Shown: positions 42,704-52,900 of the stretch, in pieces | Layout of the letters: every line of letters starts with the position of its first letter | How positions within the stretch are numbered: the stretch's first letter is position 1 | Origin: Heyndrickxia acidicola | GTDB taxonomy: Bacteria > Bacillota > Bacilli > Bacillales > Bacillaceae_C | Assembly (NCBI RefSeq): GCF_001636425.1 | Contig: NZ_KV440953.1 | Location: 1,438,847-1,502,846 of the forward strand | DNA length: 64,000 nt | Direction of reading: 5' to 3' | The notes under the pieces: model-generated | Database searches by the model: none | What the model saw: only the letters and a program-made list of their open reading frames with translations | Told to the model about the DNA's origin: nothing | Made by a program: the position numbers and the translations under genes

Positions 42704-42738
42704 GGCTGTTTTCGAATAGATGGTTGCTTTACGTACAA
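42704..42738. repeat. Family I MITE-like element, stub H
   Basis: GGCTGTTTTCGAATAGATGG then ttgctttacgtacaag, the left 35 bp of a family I element with the rest deleted. It ends 11 bp before the stop codon of the amidase gene. Confidence 0.75.
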
Positions 42739-42748
42739 GAAGAAAGGC

Positions 42749-44296
42749 TTATGAAAAAATCCTTTTTTCAATTACCCGAATCTCTTTCAGCTTTGGGCAG
42801 CAATAGACCGGATCCTCTCCGGTTGAATCCATAAAGAAGGTTTTTTCAAGCTCTGCGGCAGGCTTCAACAGTAAATCTTCTCTTCCTTTTGAAGCCATAA
42901 ACTGCACGCCTAAAGGCAATCCCTGCTTCGTAACATGTAAAGGAACCGACATTGCAGGCTGACCTGTCAAATTGGCGAGCTGTGTAAAAGGAGTCCTTTT
43001 AAAGCTTTCCACAAACAGCCTGTATACCATCCCAGATTTCAATAATAAACGCTGAAGCCCCATGCTTCCTACTATGCGGACGAATGCATTCTCGATTTTC
43101 GTCGTGGAAAGCTCTCCTATCTTCGCTTGAAGCAAGGCTGTAGCAGGTGTCATATAAAAGTCAAAGCCTTCATAAAACAGCTCCATTTGGCAGGAAGCTT
43201 GATCCCATACTTGAATATTTTTCACAAATTCTTCTGCTGGTGTAATCTTTCCCATTAACGCTAAAAGCCATGTAGAAGGCTCTACATCGGTAAAACGGAC
43301 CTTTCTTCCGATATGCTTTCTAATGGCTGATAGTGCTTGGGCTGTCTCAGCAAAATACAAGGTGAAATAAGCCTTTGTTATAGCGTGCCCATCTACTGGA
43401 GGTTCTTTTTCAATCAAAACATGGCCCATGGATTCTAAAAGTAAAGCTGCCTTTTCAACGGCTTCTTGACACTCTGCATCTACTTCTGTTCCAATTGGAG
43501 ACCTCACAGAAAAGGCAATTTTCATTTTTTTAGGCAGCGGCTCAGTTATACTTTGTAAGTAAGAGCCTTGAAACGGAATAGCAAGGAAAGCCGCCCCTTT
43601 TTCAACGGTGGCAGTATGATCAAGCATCGCAGCACTGTCCCGTACGCTTTTTGTTAAAACATGATCAACGCTTGCCCCCTGCCAATGCCTGCCATATAAG
43701 GGGCCAACAGATGTCCTGCCCCGTGTAGGTTTTAAACCAAACAACCCACAATAAGCAGCTGGTATTCGAATGGAACCTCCACCGTCATTTGCCCCTGCCA
43801 GAGGAACCATGCCTGATGCTACTGCGGCTGCTGCTCCTCCGCTTGATCCTCCAGGTGTATAATCAGGATTCCAAGGATTTCTGGTAGGCCCATGATGCTT
43901 TGGTTCAGTAATGGCCATCAATGCAAGCTCAGGTACGTTTGTCTGGCCGAGGAAAATGGCACCTGTCTTTCTTAAATCTCTTACATAATGGGAGTCCTGG
44001 TTTGCCCTAAATGTTTGGAGTGCCCTCGACCCTGAAGTAATAGCCTCGCCTTTTATTTCCTGCGTAATGTTTTTCAGCAGCATAGGAACACCTGCAAATA
44101 CGCCGTTTTGTTCTACCCTGGCAGCCTGTTTTTTTGCCTGGTCATACATTTTATTGATTATGGCGTTAAGCTTTGGATTCCGCTGTTCAATTCTTTCGAT
44201 TGCTTCCTCTGCCAGTTCTTCTGGTTTTACCTGACGGGTTTTAACCAGTTGGGCAAGCCCTAAACCATCGTAGCTTTCATAATCAAATGAGGACAT
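42749..44296 (-). CDS. Amidase signature family protein (cyclic-dimer hydrolase-like)
   Basis: 515 aa amidase with the Ser-cisSer-Lys triad: the Lys in GVPMLLKNI (about residue 74), the signature block [20 protein letters not shown], then [20 protein letters not shown] and LKPTRGRTS. Overall order and the [13 protein letters not shown] variant resemble amidases annotated as 6-aminohexanoate-cyclic-dimer hydrolases (NylA type) rather than GatA of the tRNA amidotransferase. No gatB or gatC adjoins. The natural substrate is unknown. AAGGGGAG lies upstream of the ATG. Single gene. Confidence 0.88.
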   Translation of the reverse strand: MSSFDYESYDGLGLAQLVKTRQVKPEELAEEAIERIEQRNPKLNAIINKMYDQAKKQAARVEQNGVFAGVPMLLKNITQEIKGEAITSGSRALQTFRANQDSHYVRDLRKTGAIFLGQTNVPELALMAITEPKHHGPTRNPWNPDYTPGGSSGGAAAAVASGMVPLAGANDGGGSIRIPAAYCGLFGLKPTRGRTSVGPLYGRHWQGASVDHVLTKSVRDSAAMLDHTATVEKGAAFLAIPFQGSYLQSITEPLPKKMKIAFSVRSPIGTEVDAECQEAVEKAALLLESMGHVLIEKEPPVDGHAITKAYFTLYFAETAQALSAIRKHIGRKVRFTDVEPSTWLLALMGKITPAEEFVKNIQVWDQASCQMELFYEGFDFYMTPATALLQAKIGELSTTKIENAFVRIVGSMGLQRLLLKSGMVYRLFVESFKRTPFTQLANLTGQPAMSVPLHVTKQGLPLGVQFMASKGREDLLLKPAAELEKTFFMDSTGEDPVYCCPKLKEIRVIEKRIFS

Positions 44297-44464
44297 TTTC
44301 TCTCCCCTTCTTTTTACCTACGTTTTCGCCTTGAAACTTCAGAATCCTCTTTTTGGCAGAAAAAATCAAGCTATATTAGCAATGAGATGAAACGGGATTT
44401 CCTCCTTATAAAAATAGCTTTGTTAAAGGACTCTGTTGTTTTCAACATCGATAACAAAAGCCAT

Positions 44465-44522
44465 AAAAAAAGAAGACTTAAGGCAGATTCTTTCCAAATC
44501 TGGTCATCAGTCTTCTTTTAAC
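44465..44522 (-). terminator. Terminator of the DUF4395 gene
   Basis: aaaaaagaagact (from 44,465) pairs with agtcttctttta (to 44,520), with an internal stem aggcagatt / aaatctggt. On the minus strand it runs into Ts. Confidence 0.75.
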
Positions 44523-44548
44523 AGGATGTTATTCTAATAAGCTCAGGG

Positions 44549-44989
44549 TTATCCCTGGCTTCTTACTTTTCTTCTGTATTTAAATTGATTCCATTGGAAA
44601 TAAATAAAGCAGCCAATACAAAATCCGCATATCGCAATCACTGCTGCCAGGGCAACCATAATGGTGAAAATGTAAAATATAGCCTTTAAACCAACTAATG
44701 CACTGATGAAACCCCCAGCAAGGCAGCATACTGCAATCACTTGATTAAATTTTTGCTGCTTCATATCTTCCGGTATATAGGCAGTTATTGGCTTTCTAAG
44801 AAAGTATTTTGCTATTTTCATTACAGGGTTTACATCAAATAAAAGACCGCATAAGCCTGCAAGAAACGGAATTAGCAATATCCATTCATTTTGAAAAATC
44901 CAGGTTAGAAGAACAGAAAGAACAATCGTCCACTGATTCACCCTTACAAGAGGTCTTGGAATCGAAGGGGGTCTAGTATCATTTTTCAT
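44549..44989 (-). CDS. DUF4395 family membrane protein
   Basis: 146 aa with four hydrophobic helices. Family-like features: IPRPLVRVNQWTIVLSVLLT at the N-terminus, GLLFDVNPVMKIAKYFLRK in the first loop, FNQVIAVCCLAGGFISALVG and a C-terminal CGFCIGCFIYFQWN with a CxxC pair. The domain is found alone or fused to thioredoxin-like partners, function unknown. AAAGG is 9 nt before the ATG at 44,989. A TTG 9 bp earlier is a weaker alternative. Confidence 0.83.
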   Translation of the reverse strand: MKNDTRPPSIPRPLVRVNQWTIVLSVLLTWIFQNEWILLIPFLAGLCGLLFDVNPVMKIAKYFLRKPITAYIPEDMKQQKFNQVIAVCCLAGGFISALVGLKAIFYIFTIMVALAAVIAICGFCIGCFIYFQWNQFKYRRKVRSQG

Positions 44990-45104
44990 TATATCCAACC
45001 TTTCTGATCAGAATATTTATATTTAATGATAATGATAAATGTTTTATTAATAATTGACAACTCAGAAGTTCTGTCTCTATTACTATGGCACTGCTAATCT
45101 GTCT

Positions 45105-45175
45105 GTTGATTTTCGCTGCAGGTACTCCAATCAATATGGGGGAATAATTAACATTGGTCTTAAACAGAGCCTTCT
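45105..45175. repeat. Family IV repeat, short fragment
   Basis: ttgttgatt-type start tgttgattttcgctgcaggt followed by actccaatcaatatggggga. Only the two ends of the repeat remain, joined by a deletion. Confidence 0.5.
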
Positions 45176-45248
45176 TATAAAATAATGACAAAAATATACT
45201 TTTCGATTAATCTTGTTATATTGCAATTAAAAAGTTAGGAGCAAGAAT

Positions 45249-45434
45249 ATGAAAAATAAATGGCTGCTTTATAGTTTGTCCATCCTTTTGATCATAGTAG
45301 CACCAATGGTAAAGCCCACTTCTTCAATCATGTCCGAAATTCTTTTGGGAATCGGCTTCCTCATTTTGATTAGTCTATTAAATCAGGCCTTTCAAAATCG
45401 AAAAAAACCAAAAAAGAAGAAGGGGATTTTTTAA
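45249..45434 (+). CDS. Small two-helix membrane protein, unknown
   Basis: 61 aa: MKNKWLLYSLSILLIIVAPM, a short loop, then ILLGIGFLILISLLNQAF and a very basic tail (QNRKKPKKKKGIF). The positive tail predicts both ends in the cytoplasm. TAGGAG lies 9 nt before the ATG. No family recognised. Single gene. Confidence 0.65.
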   Translation: MKNKWLLYSLSILLIIVAPMVKPTSSIMSEILLGIGFLILISLLNQAFQNRKKPKKKKGIF

Positions 45435-45765
45435 TCTCCTGTTAAACAGTTATAAGGCTAAGCAGATTTTTTCCCTTGAGCCAGAATGGTGTAGAAACAA
45501 ACTTCAAAAAAAAGTCTCTGTTAAACTTCATTGTTGATGGGTCGGAATCCACAATGAAGTTTTACAGAGCCTTTTTTTATTGAGGGTATTTCTACATACT
45601 TTAATACTTGTTGATGATTGCAGTTTCGTTAAACAGAGCCTGAAAATAATAAAGCACCCAAAAGAGGTGCTAAAAAAATAGTTCGAATGACATACAAATA
45701 AAATGAATTTAAAGAGAATGTTCGTTTTTTCACCTCATATATATTTATCAAGGGAGGTGAGGAAT
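45435..45765. other. Intergenic region with repeat-like hairpins
   Basis: tctctgttaaacttcattgt (from about 45,514) pairs imperfectly with acaatgaagttttacagagc (to 45,571) followed by seven Ts. It looks like a small inverted-repeat element with ends similar to family II (CTCTGTTAA / AACAGAGCC) and probably terminates the 61-aa gene. A further aacagagcc lies at about 45,632, and agcacccaaaagaggtgct at 45,654-45,672 is another small hairpin. Confidence 0.6.
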
Positions 45766-45846
45766 ATGACAAAACTTTACTTCATTTTTTGTACATTTAT
45801 TTTCTTTCTTGTTGCACTGCTATCTCTTATTGCTCTTGTGGAATAA
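45766..45846 (+). CDS. 26-residue hydrophobic microprotein
   Basis: MTKLYFIFCTFIFFLVALLS then LIALVE, a single membrane-spanning helix with almost no soluble part. AGGGAGGTGAGG, among the best ribosome binding sites in the window, lies about 4-9 nt before the ATG, and an intrinsic terminator starts 9 bp after the stop. The pairing makes this a credible transcription and translation unit. Not recognised. It could be a small membrane regulator or a type I toxin-like peptide. Confidence 0.68.
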   Translation: MTKLYFIFCTFIFFLVALLSLIALVE

Positions 45847-45855
45847 ATTAATGAC

Positions 45856-45892
45856 TCATCACTTGGTATGGCCGTACCAGGTGATTTTTTCA
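45856..45892 (+). terminator. Terminator of the 26-residue microprotein gene
   Basis: atcacttggta pairs with taccaggtgat across tggccg (one G-T pair), followed by TTTTTT. Confidence 0.88.
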
Positions 45893-46118
45893 TCACAATG
45901 ATATCTTATACAAAATCACTTCTAAAAATGAATAGATTTTTTATATTTTCATTTTTAAATTTCGTAATAATATTCCTTATTCATACCAGACAAAAATGCT
46001 CTTTCCTACCCTCATTTAAGAACATCGTGTTTCTATACTCACTAACTTTAGTGCACTAAAGGGGATAGACCCCTTTAACGCTTTATCACTCAAAAGCATT
46101 TTCAATTAATTCCGGTGA

Positions 46119-47510
46119 TCAGCTTTTTACAGGTTCTTTTTCGAGGATGGCTTCAGCCAGACCTACCTGGTGATAAACCTGATAAAGGGACGTCCCGCCA
46201 GTGCTGTTTCGAGCCTCTACCACATTTTTCGGATCTAATACGGTATAAATATCTTCTTCAAAGAGCGTGCTGAAGGATTTAAATTCACTGATCGATAATT
46301 CAAGCAGGAATTGATTTTTTTGAATGGCGTAAAGAACAATCTTGCCGATAATTTCATGCGCCTCCCTGAAAGGAAGCCCCTTTGTTACAAGATAATCGGC
46401 AATGTCGGTTGCATTCGAATAATCCTGTGAAACGCTGGCAAACATTTTATCTTTATTAATCCCCATTGTTTCAATCATAGGAGCAAGCAGCATTAACGAA
46501 CCTTCGAGAGTATCAACAGTGTCAAATACCCCTTCTTTATCCTCCTGCATATCCTTGTTGTAAGCAAGCGGCAAGCCTTTTAATACGGTGAGCAAGGAAA
46601 CAAGATTTCCATAGACTCTGCCGGTTTTGCCGCGAAGAAGTTCAGGAACATCCGGGTTCTTCTTTTGCGGCATGATGCTCGAACCTGTACAGAATGCGTC
46701 ATCGAGCTCAATAAATTGAAACTCTTGGCTGCTCCATATGATGAGCTCTTCTGACAGTCTTGAAATATGTGTAATTAAAAGGGCGGCATTGGCTAAAAAC
46801 TCCACCATAAAATCCCTGTCACTGACTGCATCCAGGCTATTGGGGTAAACTTGGTCAAAGCCAAGAAGCTCCGCTGTACGTTCTCTTTTAATGTTAAAGG
46901 TTGTGCCTGCAAGGGCTCCTGCACCAAGCGGAAGCCAATTGGTTCTTTTTAAACTATCCTCAAATCGTTGGCGGTCACGTTCCAGCATCCAGAAGTACGC
47001 AAGGATATGGTGAGAAAATCGGATGGGCTGCGCACGCTGCAAATGAGTATACCCCGGCATAATGGCTTCCATATTATCCTTTGCCTGTTTCAAAAGGGCT
47101 TTTTGAGCATTTTGGATAAGCTTGATCATTTCCTTTGTTTTTCTTCGGACATAAAGATGCATATCGGTTGCAACCTGGTCATTTCTGCTTCTGCCTGTAT
47201 GAAGCTTCCCGCCCACAGGTCCAATTTCATCGATCAGCATCTTCTCGATATTCATGTGAATATCCTCATGTTCTACTAAATATTCAATTTCTCCCTCTTC
47301 AATCTTCGTTTTTATCGATTGAAGCCCTTTTTTAATAAGCTCTGCTTCCTCCGGCTTTATAATCTGGCATTCTCCCAGCATCTGGACATGTGCCAGGCTT
47401 CCTTCGATATCTTCTAATGCCAGTTTCTGGTCAAATGATATGGAAGCAGTAAATTGCTCTACCAAATGATCCGTTTCCTTTGTAAAACGTCCGCCCCAAA
47501 GTTTCGACAT
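46119..47510 (-). CDS. argH: Argininosuccinate lyase
   Basis: Last step of arginine synthesis: argininosuccinate to arginine plus fumarate. 463 aa, normal. [20 protein letters not shown] at the start, [13 protein letters not shown] and the fumarase/aspartase signature [16 protein letters not shown] with the catalytic Ser. AGGAGG lies 8-9 nt before the ATG at 47,510. An upstream in-frame start would hide that site. It follows argG after 196 bp that contain no terminator on this strand, so the two are probably co-transcribed. Confidence 0.98.
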   Translation of the reverse strand: MSKLWGGRFTKETDHLVEQFTASISFDQKLALEDIEGSLAHVQMLGECQIIKPEEAELIKKGLQSIKTKIEEGEIEYLVEHEDIHMNIEKMLIDEIGPVGGKLHTGRSRNDQVATDMHLYVRRKTKEMIKLIQNAQKALLKQAKDNMEAIMPGYTHLQRAQPIRFSHHILAYFWMLERDRQRFEDSLKRTNWLPLGAGALAGTTFNIKRERTAELLGFDQVYPNSLDAVSDRDFMVEFLANAALLITHISRLSEELIIWSSQEFQFIELDDAFCTGSSIMPQKKNPDVPELLRGKTGRVYGNLVSLLTVLKGLPLAYNKDMQEDKEGVFDTVDTLEGSLMLLAPMIETMGINKDKMFASVSQDYSNATDIADYLVTKGLPFREAHEIIGKIVLYAIQKNQFLLELSISEFKSFSTLFEEDIYTVLDPKNVVEARNSTGGTSLYQVYHQVGLAEAILEKEPVKS

Positions 47511-47706
47511 TCGTATTCCCTCCTGCAACGAAAAAAGATTCACTTTTTATTTGTATTCATTTCATCTGTGCTGCACAGTGCATCTCTTAAACTATTTTAT
47601 ATGCATAACGCTTGATAGCTTTTCCTTTCGGCAGCATAAGCACAAGCGCCAGACTTTGAAACTTTCTCTCTAAGTATCATGGTTTTGTAAGCATTGGCGC
47701 TTTTTT

Positions 47707-48924
47707 TTACGATTTGCTTGTCACTTTTTCTTTCGTATGGATCTCTGCAAAAACCTTTGTCGGAAGGCCCCAAAGCTTGATGAAACCTACCGCTGCCTGA
47801 TGGTCAAAGGTGTCACCTTTTAAGTAGGTTGCAAGCTCTTCATTATATAAGCTAAACGGTGACTGACGGCCTACAACCATATGATTCCCCTTAAATAGCT
47901 TCACTCGCACTTTTCCCGTAACGGTCTTTTGTGTTTCCTCACAAAACGCCTCCAGTGCATTTTTAATCGGCGAATACCATAATCCCTCATAAATGACCTT
48001 TGCCATTTGCTGTTCAACAATCGCTTTAAACTGGCTTACTTCTCTTGGGAGCGTCAGGAATTCAAGCTCTTTATGCGCATTGATTAAAAGAACCGCGGCA
48101 GGATTTTCATATACTTCCCTTGACTTTATTCCGACTAAACGATTTTCTATATGGTCGATTCGGCCGATTCCATGCTTACCAGCCAGATCGTTCAGGCTTT
48201 CAATTAAATCGACCAATCCCATGCTTTTGCCATCCAGGGCAACCGGGACCCCATTTTCAAAAGAGATCTCGATATATTCAGACACATCCGGTGCTTTTTC
48301 AATTGGATTCGTCCATTCAAATGCTTCCTCCGGGGCTTCATTCCAGGGATTTTCTAAAACGCCTGCTTCACAGGCTCTCCCCCAAATATTAGCATCAATA
48401 GAGAAAGGATTATCCAAGTCAATAGGAATAGGAATCCCTTTTTCCTCTGCATAGGCAATCTCTTCATCTCTTGTCATTCCCCATTCACGAACAGGTGCAA
48501 TTACCTGAAGGGATGGATTCAATGCCTGGATAGAGACCTCAAAGCGAACTTGGTCATTCCCTTTTCCCGTACAACCATGTGCAACTGCTACAGCTCCCTC
48601 TTGTTCAGCTACTTCCACGAGAAGCTTTGAAATAAGCGGTCGGCTTAGAGCAGATGAAAGCGGGTATTTTCCTTCGTACAGCGTATTTGCTTTTAATGCC
48701 GGTAAAATATACTCCTTAGCCAGCAATTCCTTGCCGTCCACCATAATGGCTTTTATTGCACCGACCTTCAGTGCTTTCTGTCGGACTGCTTCCAGATCCT
48801 TTCCTTCCCCTACATCTATCCCTAGTGCAATTACATCATAACCGTATTTTTCTTGAAGCCATTTTATCGAAACAGAAGTATCAAGTCCTCCTGAATAAGC
48901 TAGCACTACTTTTTCTTTCGTCAT
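47707..48924 (-). CDS. argG: Argininosuccinate synthase
   Basis: Condenses citrulline and aspartate with ATP. 405 aa. The PP-loop [16 protein letters not shown] is at residues 9-24, with [16 protein letters not shown] and [14 protein letters not shown] also typical. The ATG at 48,924 has GGGAGAG upstream. The frame extends 13 codons further without support. First gene of the argGH unit, 76 bp after argF, with its own extended -10 promoter and an ArgR-type box. Confidence 0.98.
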   Translation of the reverse strand: MTKEKVVLAYSGGLDTSVSIKWLQEKYGYDVIALGIDVGEGKDLEAVRQKALKVGAIKAIMVDGKELLAKEYILPALKANTLYEGKYPLSSALSRPLISKLLVEVAEQEGAVAVAHGCTGKGNDQVRFEVSIQALNPSLQVIAPVREWGMTRDEEIAYAEEKGIPIPIDLDNPFSIDANIWGRACEAGVLENPWNEAPEEAFEWTNPIEKAPDVSEYIEISFENGVPVALDGKSMGLVDLIESLNDLAGKHGIGRIDHIENRLVGIKSREVYENPAAVLLINAHKELEFLTLPREVSQFKAIVEQQMAKVIYEGLWYSPIKNALEAFCEETQKTVTGKVRVKLFKGNHMVVGRQSPFSLYNEELATYLKGDTFDHQAAVGFIKLWGLPTKVFAEIHTKEKVTSKS

Positions 48925-48951
48925 CTTTAACTCTCCCTTTATTTTTGAATA

Positions 48952-48981
48952 ATTATAACACATAATGTTTATTTATGCATA
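48952..48981 (-). promoter_or_regulatory. argG promoter with ArgR-type box
   Basis: Minus strand extended -10 TGTTATAAT (TATAAT at 48,957-48,952), about 28 bp before the argG start. Upstream, TATGCATAAATAAACATT (48,981-48,964) matches the ArgR box TNTGAATWWWWATTCANW at 15 of 18 positions and overlaps the -35 region, a repressor position. Confidence 0.6.
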
Positions 48982-49000
48982 TAATTTAATAAAAAAATTC

Positions 49001-49972
49001 CTATCCCAATAAGTCTGCCAGGATGGCTTTTTGTGCATGCAATCGATTCTCTGCTTCATCAAACACTACGGAATGCGAGCCATCAATCACCTCACCAGCC
49101 ACTTCCTCTCCTCTGTGAGCAGGAAGACAATGAAGGAAGATAAAATCTTTATTTGCATATTTACACAATTCGTTATTCACTTGAAAACCTTCAAAATCCA
49201 CTAAACGCTGTTCATTTTCCCGTTCAAATCCCATACTGGTCCACACATCCGTTACGACTACATCTGCATTCTTTATGGCAGTTATCGGATCTGATGTCAG
49301 CTCGGCTGTTATTTTTGCCTTTTTGGCTGCTAAAAGCACTCTTTCTGCTATCCCCCGGTTCGGCTCATAGCCTTTAGGAAAAGCTACAGAGATATGCATT
49401 CCCATTTTCACTGCACCTTCCATTAAAGAATGGCACATATTATTATTTCCATCTCCGATATAACAAAGCTTTAATCCCTTTAAGCGGCCCTTTTTTTCAT
49501 AAATTGTTAATAAATCAGCCAACACCTGTGCAGGATGATGCAGATCCGTAAGTCCATTGATTACCGGCACAGAAGCATGTTCTGCAAATTCCTCGATCAT
49601 GCCATGGCCAAATGTTCTGATCATCAGCCCATCAACATATCTGGATAGAACCTTCGCTGTATCATGAATGGTTTCTCCTCTGCCAAGCTGGATGTCCTTT
49701 GAACTTAAAAATAATGCTTGCCCTCCCAGCTGGAGCATGCCTGCCTCAAAGGAAACTCTCGTACGGGTGGAGGATTTTTCAAATATCATCCCCAGTATCT
49801 TCCCTTTCAAAAGGGGCTGGCCTCTCCCTTCCTTGTGAAGGGTTTTTAACTCTATTGCTTTTTGCAGCAGCGAGCGAATTTCCAGGCTTGTTAATTCTCC
49901 TATTGTCAGAAAATCTTTGTTTGCTAAAATCTTCGATGGTATCCCTTTTATATCCAACGCTATTTGCTCCAT
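49001..49972 (-). CDS. argF: Ornithine carbamoyltransferase
   Basis: Makes citrulline from ornithine and carbamoyl phosphate. 323 aa. Carbamoyl-phosphate loop FEKSSTRTRVSFE (STRTR at 68-72), HPAQ in DLHHPAQVLADLL, and the ornithine-site block FLHCLPAHRGEEV. Last gene of the argCJBD-carAB-argF operon, 3 bp after carB, so the carbamoyl phosphate producer and consumer are translationally adjacent. No strong terminator follows before argG. Confidence 0.97.
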   Translation of the reverse strand: MEQIALDIKGIPSKILANKDFLTIGELTSLEIRSLLQKAIELKTLHKEGRGQPLLKGKILGMIFEKSSTRTRVSFEAGMLQLGGQALFLSSKDIQLGRGETIHDTAKVLSRYVDGLMIRTFGHGMIEEFAEHASVPVINGLTDLHHPAQVLADLLTIYEKKGRLKGLKLCYIGDGNNNMCHSLMEGAVKMGMHISVAFPKGYEPNRGIAERVLLAAKKAKITAELTSDPITAIKNADVVVTDVWTSMGFERENEQRLVDFEGFQVNNELCKYANKDFIFLHCLPAHRGEEVAGEVIDGSHSVVFDEAENRLHAQKAILADLLG

Positions 49973-49975
49973 TAT

Positions 49976-52900
49976 TTATCCTCCTATTCGGTTTGGCTCA
50001 AGTTTTCTTACATACTCATCCAGCGGAACGGGCTCTGATTGGATTCCCGCTGGCATGGAATAAGCGGCAGCAGCTGTATCCAGCCATGTGAAAAGCGGTA
50101 TGCCTGCTTGTGAGGAGAGTTTTCTCATATAATGACCCGCAGTCTTTTTATCTCTGCCTTTTGCAGGAAGAATAATAGCAGCAGCGATTGTTTCTTTATT
50201 AAAGAAAGCTTTTAAATCCATATGGATTGTAGGAACAGTTTCTGATGGTACCCCATTTTGCTGAAGGAATTTGGCAGTTCCAGGTGTTGCAGCAAGCTTA
50301 TAGCCTTTATCCGCCAATGATTTCATCAGGCTTAGTGCTTCCGGCTTTTGATTATCGGAGATGGAGCAAACCACTTTCTTTTTCCCCATATTATTTTGCA
50401 GAAAGTTGACTCCTTTTGGAAATAAAGCTTTATAAAGTGCTGTTTCATACGAGTCAGAGAGAGCCAGTGCTTCTCCGGTAGATTTCATTTCCGGACCCAG
50501 TATTGGATCCATGTCGTTCAACTTCCCGTTAGAAAATACAGGAGCTTTTACTGAAATGAAGTCCGGCTCTTGATGCAAACCTTTTTTCAACAGGGAATTT
50601 CCCGTTTGGACTTCTATGGCTTTCTCAATAATGGGAACTCCGGTTATTTTACTTATAATCGGAACAGTTCTGGATGCACGTGGATTTACTTCCAATACAT
50701 AAACTTCATCTTGGTGAATAACAAATTGAACATTCGCCATCCCAACGATTTTAGCTTCCTGGCTGATTTTTTTAGTATAATTGATCAGGGTATCCTGATG
50801 CCCCGAATCAAGGTGCTGCGGCGGAATGACAGCCATACTGTCTCCTGAATGAACACCCGCTTTCTCTATGTGCTCAAATATACCAGGAATAAAGATTTCT
50901 TTCCCATCGCTAACGCAATCGAGTTCACATTCATATCCAGGAAGGTATTGATCGACCAGAAGCGGCCACATGCGAGCATCCTGTGTATCCTTATACATCT
51001 TCAAATAGACCTCCAGCTGCTCATGGCTGTAAATAATATGCATGGACTGTCCGCCAATCACGTAGGATGGACGAACGAGCACTGGAAAACCCAGTTTCTT
51101 TGCTGCCTGATTTACTTCGTCAGAATTCCAAGCCATTTCCCCTTCTATATGCGGAATGCCAAGCTTCGTGAGTAACTGGTAAAAACGGCTGCGGTCTTCC
51201 AATCGATCAATCGTGTCAACAGAGGTACCAGCAAGCGGAGCTCCCTCTTTTTCCAATTCTTCTGCCACATTTAAGGCCGTTTGCCCTCCAAACTGAGTAA
51301 AAACCCATTCAACCTTTTCTTTTTCAATAATATTAAGGATATCCTCTACTGCCAGCGGTTCAAAATAAAGCTTATCTGCAATGGAATAATCTGTGCTGAC
51401 CGTTTCGGGATTATTATTGATGACAATGGTTTCGAAGCCCATTTTCTTAAGCGCCAGCACAGCTTGAACAGAACAGTAATCGAATTCAATTCCCTGCCCG
51501 ATGCGTATGGGGCCAGATCCAATAATAAGTGCTTTTTTCTTAGCTGATACATTCACCTCATCACTGCCGCCCCATGTTGAATAATAATACGGAGTAACAG
51601 CGGCAAATTCTGCAGCACATGTATCCACAAGCTTATATACAGGTTTCAATTTTAAAGTTTTTCGCAGATCCCTTACTTGCTTTTCCTGGCAGCCCAGCTT
51701 TATACTGATGCTTTTATCACTAAAATTCATTTTTTTCGCTTGTATTAGAAGGTTTTCTGGCATATTCTTAAGCGTCCAGCATGACAGCTGTTTTTCCAAC
51801 TCTATTAATTTATTAATCTTCTCCAAAAACCAGCAGTCTATTTGGCTGTACCGATGAACATCTTGAATGGTAAAGCCTTTTCGAAGGGCTTCCGCTATGG
51901 CGTATAAGCGTAAATCTGTTGGCTGCTCCAAAAGCTTCACAAGTTCTTTTGAGGATTTCTCCGCTGCCAAAGGATGATACAAGCCTGTATTTTTATCTTC
52001 TATCGAGCGAAGTGCCTTATTTAGCGCCCCTTCAAATGTTCTGTCAATCGCCATTGTTTCCCCTGTAGCTTTCATCTGTGTCCCCAGGCTTCTGTCTGCT
52101 TCCGGGAATTTATCAAAAGGGAATCTAGGAAGCTTTACTACAATATAATCCAATGCAGGTTCAAACGAAGCAAAGGTGTTGCCGGTAATGGGGTTTATAA
52201 TCTCATCCAGCTGATACCCGAGTGCACATTTTGCCGCTACACGCGCAATGGGATAGCCCGTTGCCTTGGATGCCAGTGCTGAGGAGCGGCTTACCCGAGG
52301 ATTAACCTCAATAATAAAATACTGGTCAGAGTATGGATCCAATGCAAATTGAATATTACAGCCTCCAATTATCCCCAGTGCCCTTATGACTTTTAAAGAT
52401 GCATTTCGAAGCAGCTGATATTGGCTGTCGGATAATGTTTGGGAGGGTGCTACAACAATAGAATCCCCTGTATGGACTCCTACAGGATCCAGGTTTTCCA
52501 TATTGCAGACAATGATACAGGTATCGTTGTCATCTCTGACTACTTCATATTCGATTTCTTTCCATCCTTTAATACTTTTTTCCACCAGCACTTGTTTAAT
52601 GGGACTTGCAGTAAGACCATTTTTCAAGGCCTGGATAAACTCTTCGTCTGTAGAAGCAAAGCCTCCTCCGGCACCGCCAAGTGTATAGGCAGGACGTATA
52701 ATGACTGGATACCCTATTTTTTTGATAAAAGCAAGACCTGCTTCTACACTAGTGATAATTTCTGATTCAATTACAGGCTCTTGGATGTCAATCATCAGCT
52801 GTCTGAATTTCTCTCGGTCTTCCCCTTTCTGGATCGAATCAACAGGCGTTCCTAAAAGCTCCACATTATACTTTTGCAATAGATTCAGTGAATCCAGTTC

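Noticed and set aside
47645-47701. agcgcca/tggcgct inverted repeat between argG and argH with a T run
   Set aside because: The T run follows the hairpin only on the plus strand, so it would not terminate the leftward argG transcript. More likely a leftover of a family V-type repeat.
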